DNA of 64,000 bases from Clostridium sp. AM30-24 (GCF_003480435.1 NZ_QUJB01000006.1:62001-126000), one strand, 5' to 3'. Counted from the stretch's first letter, positions 41,170 to 49,406 are shown. The notes: a model not told the origin generated them from the sequence alone. Translations and numbers: made by a program.

Positions 41170-41305
41170 ATTCCCTTGTTGGTTTATACTCTTCTTTTCC
41201 GGTCTCAATGAAAAGTAAGAAATCATTGATCTTCTTTTCACTCCATCCGGCGGCTCTAAGTCCTTCAATCAATCTTGCAACTTCTGTCATCTGCATTTCT
41301 TCCAT
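41168..41305 (-). CDS. very small helical protein, 45 aa
   Basis: MEEMQMTEVARLIEGLRAAG, WSEKKINDFLLFIETGKEEY; a helical segment that may be a mini-HTH. Preceded by AAGGAGACGC. Driven by the consensus promoter at 41369-41397, whose spacer holds an RHH operator. Confidence 0.55.
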   Translation of the reverse strand: MEEMQMTEVARLIEGLRAAGWSEKKINDFLLFIETGKEEYKPTRE

Positions 41306-41368
41306 GTGCGTCTCCTTTCTCCGCTTGCCCGGTTACTATCATTCGGTTACTACCTCTTGACAGTTTTT

Positions 41369-41397
41369 ATTATACTATAAGTGCATTATATTGTCAA
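41369..41397 (-). promoter_or_regulatory. consensus promoter with operator O1 in its spacer
   Basis: On the minus strand TTGACA (41392-41397), 17 bp, TATAAT (41369-41374). Operator ATAAGTGCATTAT (41377-41389) fills the spacer; another copy lies at 41402-41414. Confidence 0.8.
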
Positions 41398-41410
41398 TGC
41401 TATAAGTGCA

Positions 41411-41605
41411 TTATTTTCTATATTTTTCCATTCTTGCCAGTTCAGCCGCCACAACTTCTTTAATAAAAGTATTCGGCTTTTCAATTCCCAATTCTTTCAT
41501 TTTATCTTTTGTTCCAGCCGGAAAAATAACATTAATGCGATCATTCTTTTTTTCATATTCCCTAACTGCTTTTCTCTGGGCTTCTGTTGTTTTCAATTCT
41601 TCCAT
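41411..41605 (-). CDS. ribbon-helix-helix repressor
   Basis: 64 aa: MEELKTTEAQRKAVREYEKK, strand RINVIFPAGTKDKMKELG, helix EKPNTFIKEVVAAELARMEKY. RHH layout like Arc/CopG. Its own promoter (TTGACA 41651-41656, TAAAAT 41628-41633, 17 bp) has an operator in the spacer, indicating autorepression. It probably also controls the divergent plus-strand recombinase operon and the 45-aa gene. Confidence 0.75.
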   Translation of the reverse strand: MEELKTTEAQRKAVREYEKKNDRINVIFPAGTKDKMKELGIEKPNTFIKEVVAAELARMEKYRK

Positions 41606-41627
41606 TCTATCACGCTCCTTTTCCTTT

Positions 41628-41656
41628 ATTTTATCATAAGTGCATTATACTGTCAA
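41628..41656 (-). promoter_or_regulatory. RHH gene promoter with operator O3
   Basis: TTGACA, 17-bp spacer containing ATAAGTGCATTAT, TAAAAT, on the minus strand. Confidence 0.75.
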
Positions 41657-41730
41657 CTTTATAAGTGCATTATATATTTTGCATAATATTTTGTATTATA
41701 TAAGTGCATTATTTTGTGCAATATTCCGCC

Positions 41731-41759
41731 TTGTATAAGTGCATTATATTTGTTATCAT
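41731..41759 (+). promoter_or_regulatory. plus-strand promoter with operator O6
   Basis: TTGTAT (41731-41736), 17 bp, TATCAT (41754-41759); operator 41735-41747 overlaps it. Transcribes the recombinase island. Confidence 0.65.
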
Positions 41760-41902
41760 ATAGTCATAAGGAAACAGAGCACCGGCGAGGAAGTCGCCAT
41801 TATCCGTTACGAGAGATCAATAAAGTATTAAGCCGTTTGGAGTTTCACTGGGTTCGATTCCTCGGGGCGGTGTTTTCCGGAAAAGAAAAGAGGAATAACA
41901 AC

Positions 41903-41989
41903 ATGATGAATTTTATAGCTATTATGTGCGTATTTGTGGGCGGCTATGGCGTCCGCTGGCTTTGCGAAGTAATGCAGGAGGTAAAATAG
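41903..41989 (+). CDS. membrane micropeptide, 28 aa
   Basis: MMNFIAIMCVFVGGYGVRWL then CEVMQEVK, one transmembrane helix. GAGGAATAAC precedes the ATG. The 5' leader (about 41766-41902) carries a tRNA-like T arm (GGGTTCGATTCC) within a CACCG/CGGTG pairing. Unknown function. Confidence 0.45.
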   Translation: MMNFIAIMCVFVGGYGVRWLCEVMQEVK

Positions 41990-42141
41990 ACAATTTTTTT
42001 CGGTGACGCTTTAGGCGTGGGCGGTTCAGTCCGCCGCCCGAATTTTCTGGATCATATCCAGAATGAAACACTATAAATAGCCGGTTGCACCGCTACCAAC
42101 GAACACAACCGGCACCCCTACAAGAAAGGAGCTATTTTATT

Positions 42142-42471
42142 ATGGCAAAAAACAACAAAAATGTAAAGCGCTACGAAGTTATTGAGGATAACGGCGGCGG
42201 TTTAACGCTGTACGTGTTCGCTGCTGATGGGAACGTTGAGTATGCGCATGGTTACGAGGGAAGCGGCTGCCTGCTCCATGACATTGAAGCAATTGGAAAC
42301 GGTGCAGACCCAGCACACGATTGGGACGGAAACGCAGAAGACCCACAGGCATACTATGACAGTATAACATCATTCGAATACGGTTGGGAAGTCGTCGCAG
42401 ACAATGAAGGGCTCTATCCTGAGAAAATGGGAAATTCCGCGCTGCTCGAGTTTGGAATTGAGCGCGAATGA
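42142..42471 (+). CDS. hypothetical protein, 109 aa
   Basis: From MAKNNKNVKRYEVIEDNGGG with AGAAAGGAGC upstream. Acidic; contains NVEYAHGYEGSGCLLHDIEA. The stop overlaps the recombinase start (ATGA). Similar small acidic proteins occur on mobile elements; function unknown. Confidence 0.6.
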   Translation: MAKNNKNVKRYEVIEDNGGGLTLYVFAADGNVEYAHGYEGSGCLLHDIEAIGNGADPAHDWDGNAEDPQAYYDSITSFEYGWEVVADNEGLYPEKMGNSALLEFGIERE

Positions 42472-43334
42472 TTGAAAACATCATAACAAAGAGAGTAGCT
42501 ATATACACAAGGGTCAGCACCTTAGACCAAGCTGAAAACGGCTATTCTCTCGAAGCACAAGAAAAGGTGCTCCGAAATTGGTGTTCAGAGCGAGGATATG
42601 AAGTATACTTTCTGTACTCCGATCGCGGTATATCTGCGAAAGATATTAGTCATCGCCCAGAAATGAAGCATTTACTTGAGGATGCTAAAAATCACAAGTT
42701 TGACATGATTCTTTTCTGGGCACTAAGCCGCTTTACACGTAGCGTACAAGATCTGTATGCAGTCATGGGAAAGCTCCAGAAATGGGATATTGATATGGTG
42801 TCATATACAGAGGCATTTGACACGTCTACCCCAATGGGGCGCGCTATGGTCGGCATCATGGGAATATTCGCCCAGCTTGAACGCGAGTTAACCGGAGAAC
42901 GTGTGGCCGCTGCCATGTTAGCACGCGCTGAACAAGGGAAACGTACCTGCTCCGAAGTTCTCGGTTATGATCTGGCCGGAAAGGATTCATTTACTATCAA
43001 TCAGAAAGAAGCCGAATATGTGCGTTTTTGTTTTGATCATTACATCAAAACAAAGAATCTTACCCGTGTATCTGAAGAAGCTAAACGCTTAGGATACAGG
43101 GGCAAACGCGGAAAAGCTCCGACCGCTTGGAGTATTCAAAAGATTTTAATGAGTCCAATTTATTGCGGTTTTAATTCTTTCGCAGGAAAGCTATATACAG
43201 GAGACTACGAACCAATCATTGATATCAAAACATACAGTTTAACACAAGCGCTATTGATACAGCACGGCAAAAAATCAATAGATAGCAAACGCTTAGAAGT
43301 TCTCCAATTGTTTTCTGACTCAGCATCTCGGTGA
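42468..43334 (+). CDS. serine recombinase, short form
   Basis: 288 aa. Resolvase catalytic domain: VAIYTRVSTLDQAENGYSLE (nucleophile Ser in TRVS), SDRGISAKD, MILFWALSRFTRSVQDLYAV, then GIFAQLERELTGERV. The Recombinase DNA-binding domain follows (EAEYVRFCFDHYIK...WSIQKILMSPIYCG). It stops before the zinc ribbon and coiled coil of large serine integrases (about 450-550 aa), so it is either truncated or a distinct short class. Candidate for cassette inversion or island mobility. On an RHH-controlled plus operon. Confidence 0.85.
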   Translation: MIENIITKRVAIYTRVSTLDQAENGYSLEAQEKVLRNWCSERGYEVYFLYSDRGISAKDISHRPEMKHLLEDAKNHKFDMILFWALSRFTRSVQDLYAVMGKLQKWDIDMVSYTEAFDTSTPMGRAMVGIMGIFAQLERELTGERVAAAMLARAEQGKRTCSEVLGYDLAGKDSFTINQKEAEYVRFCFDHYIKTKNLTRVSEEAKRLGYRGKRGKAPTAWSIQKILMSPIYCGFNSFAGKLYTGDYEPIIDIKTYSLTQALLIQHGKKSIDSKRLEVLQLFSDSASR

Positions 43335-43344
43335 CATTGTCACC

Positions 43345-43396
43345 ATCCCGCTTGCTTGGTGGCGCATTTTCAGCGGTTCGATTCCGCTGGCGGGAT
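43345..43396 (+). ncRNA. tRNA-like minimal element, 52 nt
   Basis: Perfect 7-bp acceptor ATCCCGC/GCGGGAT, short D-like hairpin (TGC..GGTGG..GCA) and 6-bp T arm CAGCGG/CCGCTG with loop TTCGATT. No anticodon arm, no CCA. It lies just after the serine recombinase and 390 bp from the integrase. Either a tRNA-like RNA or a tRNA-derived attachment core. Confidence 0.5.
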
Positions 43397-43784
43397 TTCC
43401 GGCATCTTGACAGGCTATGTGTAATTATGGTATGGTTGACTATACATAAGCCTTTATGTGCCGTTCTGCAGCGTTATTGATGGTATGGTCATATTCTTAT
43501 GATGGCAAGTATAAAGACGCTATTCCGGCGTGGTCTGTCGGTCTCGTGTTGATGTCTTAGCAGCTCCACAGATCCACCAACGGACATAACATCAATATAT
43601 ACATTTTTTACTACAATTCAGTTTTTTCACAACTTTTGGAGAGTTTCTGTTCTGTTTTCCCGGCACCTACTAAAATTCAAAAAAATTCCATTTTTCATTC
43701 TGGACTTTTCATGCCAGGAATCGGTACCCCGGGGGGGGCATCATTTTCAAACACCTGAGCCCGGGATTTTCGAAAAAAAGTTTT
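43397..43784. other. non-coding region next to integrase (probable attP zone)
   Basis: No ORF. Holds repeated ATGGTATGG (about 43427 and 43480), a GTTATTGATGG tract and a CCCCGGGGGGG run near 43730. Short direct repeats beside an integrase gene are typical of arm-binding sites; the core cannot be fixed from sequence alone. Confidence 0.4.
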
Positions 43785-44825
43785 TTACGCCGCATATGTC
43801 TCCCGGATCCGGCGCAGCGTGTCTGGAGTTGACTGTGCATAGTATGCCGCTGTAACCGCCGGGTTAGCATGGCCAAGAACTTCCTGTATAATTCCAATAT
43901 CGACACCCTTATTCTTCAGATTCATGCCTAATGTCTTGCGGAGCTTGTGTGGATATACCCGGCATTTCACCCCGGAAATCTTTGCAATGCGTTTCAGCGC
44001 CGACCGGATACCGGTTTTCTTCAGCGCATTGTGGCTTCCTCTATTCGATACAAAAAGGAATGGGCTCCGATCCGATCTGGTATCCAAATACTTTTTCAAA
44101 TAATAGCGTGCATCCGTGTCCAGATAGATTGTACGGTACCGGTCACCCTTTTCGCCCTGGATCATAATGTCTCCGGTCTGCCAGTCAACCATATCCCGTG
44201 TAATCCCCTCAATCTCTCCAACTCTGGCTCCGGTAGATCTAAGGACCTCAATAATCGCCCGTTCCCGTTCTGTTGTGCAGGCATCTTTAAGTTTTGCCAT
44301 CTCGTCCTGGCGGAAATAATCGATAGGCTTCTTTGCAGTTTTCCTCTTTTCCACGGATTCCACCGGATTATCTACCCGGAATTTATCTTTTCGCATCCAT
44401 GAGAAAAAGGCGGACAGATACAGTCGTTCATTGTTGATCGTTGTGTTCTGGTTCTTCTTGCCATTAACGCTTATATTCTTCCGTTCGTACCACTGAAGAT
44501 AATTGTAAACGTCCAGTTCGTCGATCTGGGTCAAAACCTTTCCGGTCAGTGTCACAAGCCTGTATACTGCATTCAGATAGTTTTCTTTGGTGCGTTCTTT
44601 CAGCGTTCGTTTCTTATACTTGAATGCTTCTACGATCATTCGGTTCTGTTCATCCACACTGTCCCTCAATTCGGCCGGCAAAGTTGTAATATCTTCCACG
44701 TTGACTCCGGATAATTCCTTTGTCAGTACCTGTTCCAATACATTCATCTCATCAGAACTGATATGATTTTTCATCACCAATAAAATACGATCTCGCAACT
44801 TCGTTTTTGCTGTCTGTCCGCTCAA
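43785..44825 (-). CDS. tyrosine recombinase/integrase
   Basis: 346 aa. N-terminal SAM-like DNA-binding domain (about 75-160). Catalytic domain with RSTGARVGEIEGI (Arg), GEKGDRYRTI (Lys), YPHKLRKTLG (H..R), LGHANPAVTAAYYAQ (His and Tyr): all six catalytic residues present. XerC/D-like size. Likely the phage integrase; it is also a candidate for the fibre-cassette inversions, as Rci of R64 is of this class. Followed by the probable attP zone. Confidence 0.9.
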   Translation of the reverse strand: MSGQTAKTKLRDRILLVMKNHISSDEMNVLEQVLTKELSGVNVEDITTLPAELRDSVDEQNRMIVEAFKYKKRTLKERTKENYLNAVYRLVTLTGKVLTQIDELDVYNYLQWYERKNISVNGKKNQNTTINNERLYLSAFFSWMRKDKFRVDNPVESVEKRKTAKKPIDYFRQDEMAKLKDACTTERERAIIEVLRSTGARVGEIEGITRDMVDWQTGDIMIQGEKGDRYRTIYLDTDARYYLKKYLDTRSDRSPFLFVSNRGSHNALKKTGIRSALKRIAKISGVKCRVYPHKLRKTLGMNLKNKGVDIGIIQEVLGHANPAVTAAYYAQSTPDTLRRIRETYAA

Positions 44826-44935
44826 AATAATATCCCCCTTCCAAAATCACTTTTTCGAATGTATGTTCGGTTGAAAAGTTTTTTATATGCCGGGTGTTAC
44901 CCCGGCACAAAATCATTACAACACTCTATTTTCTT

Positions 44936-45094
44936 TTATTTCGCGCTTATATTAGTCCCTTCATAAGCATGATGTGAAGCACTCCAACTTTTTGGTCTAT
45001 AATCCGCAATCATAGCTTCATATTCACCCTCACGTTTTCTATGCAGAAGGTTCTCAAGCGCCTTCTTCTCGGTCTTTGATCTTGATCTTCTCAC
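44936..45094 (-). CDS. small basic protein, 52 aa
   Basis: GTG start overlapping the upstream stop (GTGA), RRSRSKTEKKALENLLHRKR... Arg/Lys-rich N-terminus. AAGGAG upstream. Unknown. Confidence 0.45.
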   Translation of the reverse strand: MRRSRSKTEKKALENLLHRKREGEYEAMIADYRPKSWSASHHAYEGTNISAK

Positions 45095-45312
45095 GCCCCT
45101 ACTCCTTTCATAAGTGCGCACATCGTACACAATCCTTTAGCACCCTGCTCCTCTACGATATCGGCCAGCGGGCTCCGCCAGCATTTCGCTCCGCACTCCG
45201 GACAAGTTGTAAGCCTCCACCCTGGCTTGCCTTTCGGGACGTTGGAACAAAGTGGCATACAGTAGTATCCGCCCCGATCAGTAGACTTCCTTGGTTCTAT
45301 CTTCACTTTCAT
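45091..45312 (-). CDS. small zinc-binding protein
   Basis: From MKVKIEPRKSTDRGGYYCMP with GGAGGCCGAG before the ATG. Cysteines TTCPECGAKCW and KGLCTMCALM suggest zinc binding. Unknown function. Confidence 0.55.
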   Translation of the reverse strand: MKVKIEPRKSTDRGGYYCMPLCSNVPKGKPGWRLTTCPECGAKCWRSPLADIVEEQGAKGLCTMCALMKGVGA

Positions 45313-45333
45313 CTCGGCCTCCTTAATCAAATC

Positions 45334-45690
45334 TCAGTTTGCGTCATCCGTATTTTCTTCCAAAAGTCGTTTTCTTATCCTGTCAGACAGAAGTACACAG
45401 GCTTCATCCACTGATGATGTACTTTCTAAAATGTCCAAAGTTTTTATATCCAGCTCCTTTCCGATTTCAAAGAATGCGTCTTTGATACCATCCGTGTAAC
45501 TTGGTTCCTTCTCTTTTTCATAGTTACTACACATGAAAAGTCCTTCTGCGATATCAAGTCCTTTGTTTACGCCTTCCATATATGCCTGTTCCTTTTGCAC
45601 TCTTAATGCTGATGCGTTGATCTGATATTCTCTTGATTCGCGAATGGCTTCCAGTGCCTTCTTTGTATCAATATTGATTGCGTTATACAT
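45334..45690 (-). CDS. hypothetical protein, 118 aa
   Basis: From MYNAINIDTKKALEAIRESR with GGAGGTTGGA before the ATG; helical and acidic. The frame has two Cys only. No family recognised. Confidence 0.55.
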   Translation of the reverse strand: MYNAINIDTKKALEAIRESREYQINASALRVQKEQAYMEGVNKGLDIAEGLFMCSNYEKEKEPSYTDGIKDAFFEIGKELDIKTLDILESTSSVDEACVLLSDRIRKRLLEENTDDAN

Positions 45691-45710
45691 TCCAACCTCC
45701 AAATCTCAAG

Positions 45711-45848
45711 TTAATCCTCTTTCCACTCAATCGGTTCTCCGCATATCTGACAAAAATTCTGTCCCAATTCAATTTCTTTGTTGCCGCAAATTGGGCATTC
45801 ATAGCCAAAAATACCGTTATTGGTGATATCTACTTTGATTTCTGCCAT
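45711..45848 (-). CDS. zinc-ribbon protein, 45 aa
   Basis: MAEIKVDITNNGIFGYECPI CGNKE... with CPIC and CQIC knuckles. GGAG upstream, and the AGATTTGGAGG-type junction upstream. Confidence 0.55.
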   Translation of the reverse strand: MAEIKVDITNNGIFGYECPICGNKEIELGQNFCQICGEPIEWKED

Positions 45849-45871
45849 ACTTTTCTCCTCCAAATCTCAAA

Positions 45872-46024
45872 TCACTCTGCGTAATAAAAGCAGTTTCCGT
45901 TGCATGTTTCGTATCCGAGTGGGCAATCATCCAAGTCCAGAGGGCTTCTGTGATTCTCATCGACCTCGCAACGAGCGCCATCCGGTAAGCAGTAAACTTC
46001 TATTCCATCTTGAATCATTAACAT
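45872..46024 (-). CDS. cysteine-rich protein, 50 aa
   Basis: MLMIQDGIEVYCLPDGARCE..., five cysteines, ends CNGNCFYYAE. Part of the small-gene operon with AGATTTGGAGG-type junctions. Confidence 0.5.
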   Translation of the reverse strand: MLMIQDGIEVYCLPDGARCEVDENHRSPLDLDDCPLGYETCNGNCFYYAE

Positions 46025-46045
46025 AGTTATCGACTCCTTCAAATC

Positions 46046-46300
46046 TTAACCTGCATCAAAAAGCACTTCTGCATCGGGTAATGAATTGTCTACTGTTTTC
46101 CATTTAGCTTCTACCTGTTCATATTTTCTGTCAAACTCAAATGTAGGTCTAAAATCACCATCGCCATCAGAATAAAATTCAACCATAGACGAATGACCTA
46201 TTTTCCCACAACTTTCCATCCAATGTAACATCGAGCAAAAATCATTAACCCATCTTTCGCTCATTGTTACTCTTATATTAAACTCAACTGTTTTCGCCAT
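46046..46300 (-). CDS. hypothetical protein, 84 aa
   Basis: From MAKTVEFNIRVTMSERWVND with GGAGGAAGTGG upstream. Beta-rich start, then CSMLHWMESCGKIGHSSM. Unknown. Confidence 0.5.
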   Translation of the reverse strand: MAKTVEFNIRVTMSERWVNDFCSMLHWMESCGKIGHSSMVEFYSDGDGDFRPTFEFDRKYEQVEAKWKTVDNSLPDAEVLFDAG

Positions 46301-46318
46301 ATCCACTTCCTCCAAATC

Positions 46319-46579
46319 TTAATTTTGGTTGTTTTCTAACCGTTTAGCGGCCTCGTCCATCAGACTCTTAAAATTGGATATCGGAAATCCCATGACCGTA
46401 TTCCCAATTCCGTATCCATACGCAGCGCGGCTCAAACCTCTTAATTCTTCTATGATTTTCTCCGTTTCATCATATTCATAGCTGTGCCTATGTGTGCGTT
46501 CATGTGCCTCGCATTCAGTAATGGTATTAAATTCTCTATAGCAATACTCACATGTGTATGTAATTTTTTTATTCGGCAT
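46319..46579 (-). CDS. C2H2 zinc-finger-like protein
   Basis: From MPNKKITYTCEYCYREFNTI; CEYC...HERTHRH is a C2H2 finger pattern, rare in phages. Followed by acidic helix. Possible DNA-binding protein. Confidence 0.55.
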   Translation of the reverse strand: MPNKKITYTCEYCYREFNTITECEAHERTHRHSYEYDETEKIIEELRGLSRAAYGYGIGNTVMGFPISNFKSLMDEAAKRLENNQN

Positions 46580-46600
46580 TTTTCTATTTTCCTCCAAATC

Positions 46601-46861
46601 TTAATCTTCTTGATAAATTGCCTGTCCACACATCGGGCAGAAGTGATAGCATATCTTCTTAAAATCTCCATTAAGGTTTTCTGCACCACATGCCGGGCAA
46701 ACATATTCATCGACATGTATCTCATTTACCTTCATAGGGATCTGTTTGGACAGTGCGTTTAGTATCAAATGCGTTTCCTTTTTATCGATTGTAACTGTAC
46801 AATCAATTTCTGCTTTTCTGCATGATCTTATATAGCGTACAACTCTGTAAATTTCGTCCAC
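46601..46861 (-). CDS. zinc-ribbon protein, 86 aa
   Basis: GTG start VDEIYRVVRYIRSCRKAEI with GGAGGCAGAG upstream. C-terminal CPACGAENLNGDFKKICYHF and CPMCGQAI ribbon. Confidence 0.55.
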   Translation of the reverse strand: MDEIYRVVRYIRSCRKAEIDCTVTIDKKETHLILNALSKQIPMKVNEIHVDEYVCPACGAENLNGDFKKICYHFCPMCGQAIYQED

Positions 46862-46899
46862 AATCTCTGCCTCCAAATCTTAATTTTGTATAACGATTT

Positions 46900-47103
46900 T
46901 TACCAACTCTTTATTCCATGCGTGGTTAGGATTTCTTTAATTTCGGCATTATCTTGGCAGAAAAAGAACTCATCATTTAACTCGTCAAAATCCTTATAAT
47001 ACTTTTCTCTAACACTCTCTAAAGTATCGGTTGTATTGATGCCATGAATGATATGCCGAAGATAATAAATCCCATCTATTTTGCATAAAACAACACAAGT
47101 CAT
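46900..47103 (-). CDS. hypothetical protein, 67 aa
   Basis: MTCVVLCKIDGIYYLRHIIH..., preceded by AAGGAGCATTT. Unknown. Confidence 0.5.
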   Translation of the reverse strand: MTCVVLCKIDGIYYLRHIIHGINTTDTLESVREKYYKDFDELNDEFFFCQDNAEIKEILTTHGIKSW

Positions 47104-47117
47104 AAATGCTCCTTATC

Positions 47118-47654
47118 TTAATTTGCCTTTATAAGATCAATTGCATTGTTCAAAATCCTATCAGCGTTCTCAATATCCTTATCCTGGACTTCTTTTTCCT
47201 TATCCGCCCACAGTTCACGACCGGCTCGCTGATTGAAAAACCGAAGCATTTCAAGTTTATCTATGATATTTTCATCATCTGCTGTGGATTTCCACACATT
47301 CAGTCTCATTCGCACATACTGTTCCGGCGCGATTCCTGTATCCTCATACTCCTTCAGATACTCCCTAAGTTCAGCCATCGCCCACCCCATCCTGTAAAAC
47401 AGAGCAAGTCTTCCTTCTGGTTCTTCCAGCCCATAGTAAAGCATCTCATAAATCACATCATCAAAAGCATCATCATCTACTTCCGGCAGTTCGATATTCA
47501 TGGACACCGCCATATTATGGACCAAGTGCCGAAGTGGAATATCCGTATCATGATCCCGATACCATGCTTCTTGATTTTTCAAATACATACAGTTATGAGC
47601 CAATTCGATTATGCTCATAGCATTGACAGGGTTATTAGTCGTAATCCTATTCAT
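47118..47654 (-). CDS. hypothetical phage protein, 178 aa
   Basis: NAMSIIELAHNCMYLKNQEA near the N-terminus and a YKDTGIAPEQY-like motif (YEDTGIAPEQYVRMRL), shared by small phage early proteins of Firmicutes. Helical. Function unknown. Confidence 0.6.
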   Translation of the reverse strand: MNRITTNNPVNAMSIIELAHNCMYLKNQEAWYRDHDTDIPLRHLVHNMAVSMNIELPEVDDDAFDDVIYEMLYYGLEEPEGRLALFYRMGWAMAELREYLKEYEDTGIAPEQYVRMRLNVWKSTADDENIIDKLEMLRFFNQRAGRELWADKEKEVQDKDIENADRILNNAIDLIKAN

Positions 47655-47689
47655 CCTTCACTCCTCCAAATTTTAATTTAGTTTTGCCA

Positions 47690-48178
47690 TCATCCACCAA
47701 GGTTTGGCATTACACAATCCCATACATAATCATCATACTCAATTTTCTTATCTTCCTTAAGCTCGCCTTTTTCAATGAGGATATATCTGCTAAACTCCAT
47801 ACCCTGTTCAAATGCTTCAATTTTAATATCAACATTGTACTGCTTTGATAAGTCAATATATGGATCGCTTAATATATCCCAAGCCCCCTTCATTTCAATA
47901 GCGATACAGGTATTTCCGTTTTTATCCTCGTTTACTCCGATATCATTTGGCTCAACAAAATTTCTATGTGTACCTTTGATGTATGCTAACTTGCCAACAT
48001 AAACGCATCCATCTTCCCGATTTATTTTGATGGCTTCTTTGTCAATTTCTTCTCGTATATCAAACTTAGGTTCATTGATAATATTCCTTTTCCAAACTTG
48101 AAGATTTTCAGCTAACAAGTCAAGCACCTTCTCTTGCTTGCCTCTAATTTTCAACATCCCTTCACACCAATTTGGCAT
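47690..48178 (-). CDS. DUF1281-like (api92-like) protein
   Basis: MPNWCEGMLKIRGKQEKVLD opening with PNWC, then AIEMKGAWDILSDPYIDLSK. PNWC...G.L.V.G is typical of api92/DUF1281 ferredoxin-like phage or plasmid proteins. Unknown role. Confidence 0.6.
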   Translation of the reverse strand: MPNWCEGMLKIRGKQEKVLDLLAENLQVWKRNIINEPKFDIREEIDKEAIKINREDGCVYVGKLAYIKGTHRNFVEPNDIGVNEDKNGNTCIAIEMKGAWDILSDPYIDLSKQYNVDIKIEAFEQGMEFSRYILIEKGELKEDKKIEYDDYVWDCVMPNLGG

Positions 48179-48211
48179 TGTATTTTATCCTCCAAATCTT
48201 ATGTTTTCTGG

Positions 48212-49117
48212 TCATTTATAATCTTCAAATCTTTTTACCGCCGCAAAGGCAAATCTGGAATTTACCCAGCGCTGCAATCGCTTCAGATCAGATCCCGCAG
48301 ACAGCTTGTACTTGTCATAGATCATCACATACGGGCTGTATCCCAGATCTCTCAACGTATATATGCGCTCCAGATCCTGCTCCAGCGTGGTGTTGAAACC
48401 ACACAGGACATATACGCTCATCTTCCGGTAGTCCCATCCTGTCTGCCGCTTGAACATCTCAAACTTTGGAACGATCTTATCTTTATCCTCGTACCGGTCC
48501 CATGCGAAATGGATTTGTTTAATCTTCATCTCCTTGAGGTATTGGGCTTTCTCTGATGTCATGATTCTGATATCGCATCCCTGTGAGAAATCCACCCATG
48601 CTCTGCTATCAATAAGCTGCCGACTCAGATCCCTCCAATCTCGACAAGAAAACATGTTTGGATCCAAGAGCACTATGTTCTTTTGCCCAGCCCAGAACTC
48701 AGATAGATCAGCTACCTTTCTGCTACACCGCCCTTCTTTTTTCCCGACAATGCAAAAGTCGCACCCCCGTGGACATCCTCGCGTTAAAAATCCATACGCC
48801 GTATCCTTGCACAGATCCGGGTATAAGCCATAGTCCGGGTAGATATGCTCAATTTCTTCCGGCAACGAATCCCCGCCAGACGGGTATGTATATCCGGTAC
48901 CGCCTCGTATGATCTCCGTAGCGCTCACAGGATGTGGATAATCTGGCGTGAACGTGAATACCTTGCTCATATATACTTTGTCTGGCGGATTGATCCATGC
49001 AGTCATCGGATCATACCACTCTACCAAATCACCTTTTCTCTTATGCCATGCTGACAGTTTCATGAGTGGTAAATTTGGGAAATTATGCCCGTCAACATCA
49101 ATCAACGCTACTCTCAT
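48212..49117 (-). CDS. radical SAM protein
   Basis: 301 aa from MRVALIDVDGHNFPNLPLMK. The FeS motif is RGCPRGCDFCIVGKK (C-x3-C-x2-C, about 115-122), followed by NIVLLDPNMFSC and WVDFSQGCDIRIMTSEKAQY. B12-like N-terminal segment without a clear cobalamin His motif. Recurrent in gut Firmicute phages; substrate unknown. Neighbour of a PAPS-reductase-like gene, so it could act on nucleotide or sulfur chemistry (inference). Confidence 0.8.
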   Translation of the reverse strand: MRVALIDVDGHNFPNLPLMKLSAWHKRKGDLVEWYDPMTAWINPPDKVYMSKVFTFTPDYPHPVSATEIIRGGTGYTYPSGGDSLPEEIEHIYPDYGLYPDLCKDTAYGFLTRGCPRGCDFCIVGKKEGRCSRKVADLSEFWAGQKNIVLLDPNMFSCRDWRDLSRQLIDSRAWVDFSQGCDIRIMTSEKAQYLKEMKIKQIHFAWDRYEDKDKIVPKFEMFKRQTGWDYRKMSVYVLCGFNTTLEQDLERIYTLRDLGYSPYVMIYDKYKLSAGSDLKRLQRWVNSRFAFAAVKRFEDYK

Positions 49118-49202
49118 CACTTCTCCTTGTCTTAATTAAAGAACAAGCTCCTCCCGACATTAATGTCGGAATCATCTTGGCGGGTGGTCCGCCGCTATTT
49201 TT

Positions 49203-49406
49203 CTATTCTGTATCGTCAAACATTGATATCTGCCCTTCGATATTGTCATCTTCCATCCACCATCTGAATACTTCCTCTGCGCTTTTCCAACCAGAGTCAA
49301 CTCGCGAACCTCTCACAGATCTTACACGTAGCATCTTTTCAAAAGCTCGCTTATATGCCCGCTCGTATGTCGGGAAATCCGCAAACTCTTTCTTTCTTTC
49401 CTGCAA
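49203..49406 (-). CDS. hypothetical protein, 67 aa
   Basis: MQERKKEFADFPTYERAYKR..., ends EGQISMFDDTE, a common phage early C-terminus. It overlaps the end of the PAPS-reductase-like gene by 56 nt, in another frame. Confidence 0.5.
   Translation of the reverse strand: MQERKKEFADFPTYERAYKRAFEKMLRVRSVRGSRVDSGWKSAEEVFRWWMEDDNIEGQISMFDDTE

Larger units (their letters stand above)
41377..41747 (+). repeat. six operators ATAAGTGCATTAT around the RHH gene
   Basis: Identical 13-bp copies at 41377, 41402, 41636, 41661, 41700 and 41735. Each is an imperfect palindrome centred on TGCA. Two lie 3' of and four lie upstream of the RHH gene 41411-41605; three fall between -35 and -10 boxes. Confidence 0.85.

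Noticed and set aside
41784..41873. A complete tRNA-Leu/Ser-like gene of about 90 nt
   Set aside because: Only five acceptor pairs and no consistent D or anticodon arm; kept as a T-arm-like element only.
43725..43740. Run of G residues as a phase-variable tract
   Set aside because: It is a single G7 tract in non-coding DNA, not within a gene or between promoter elements.
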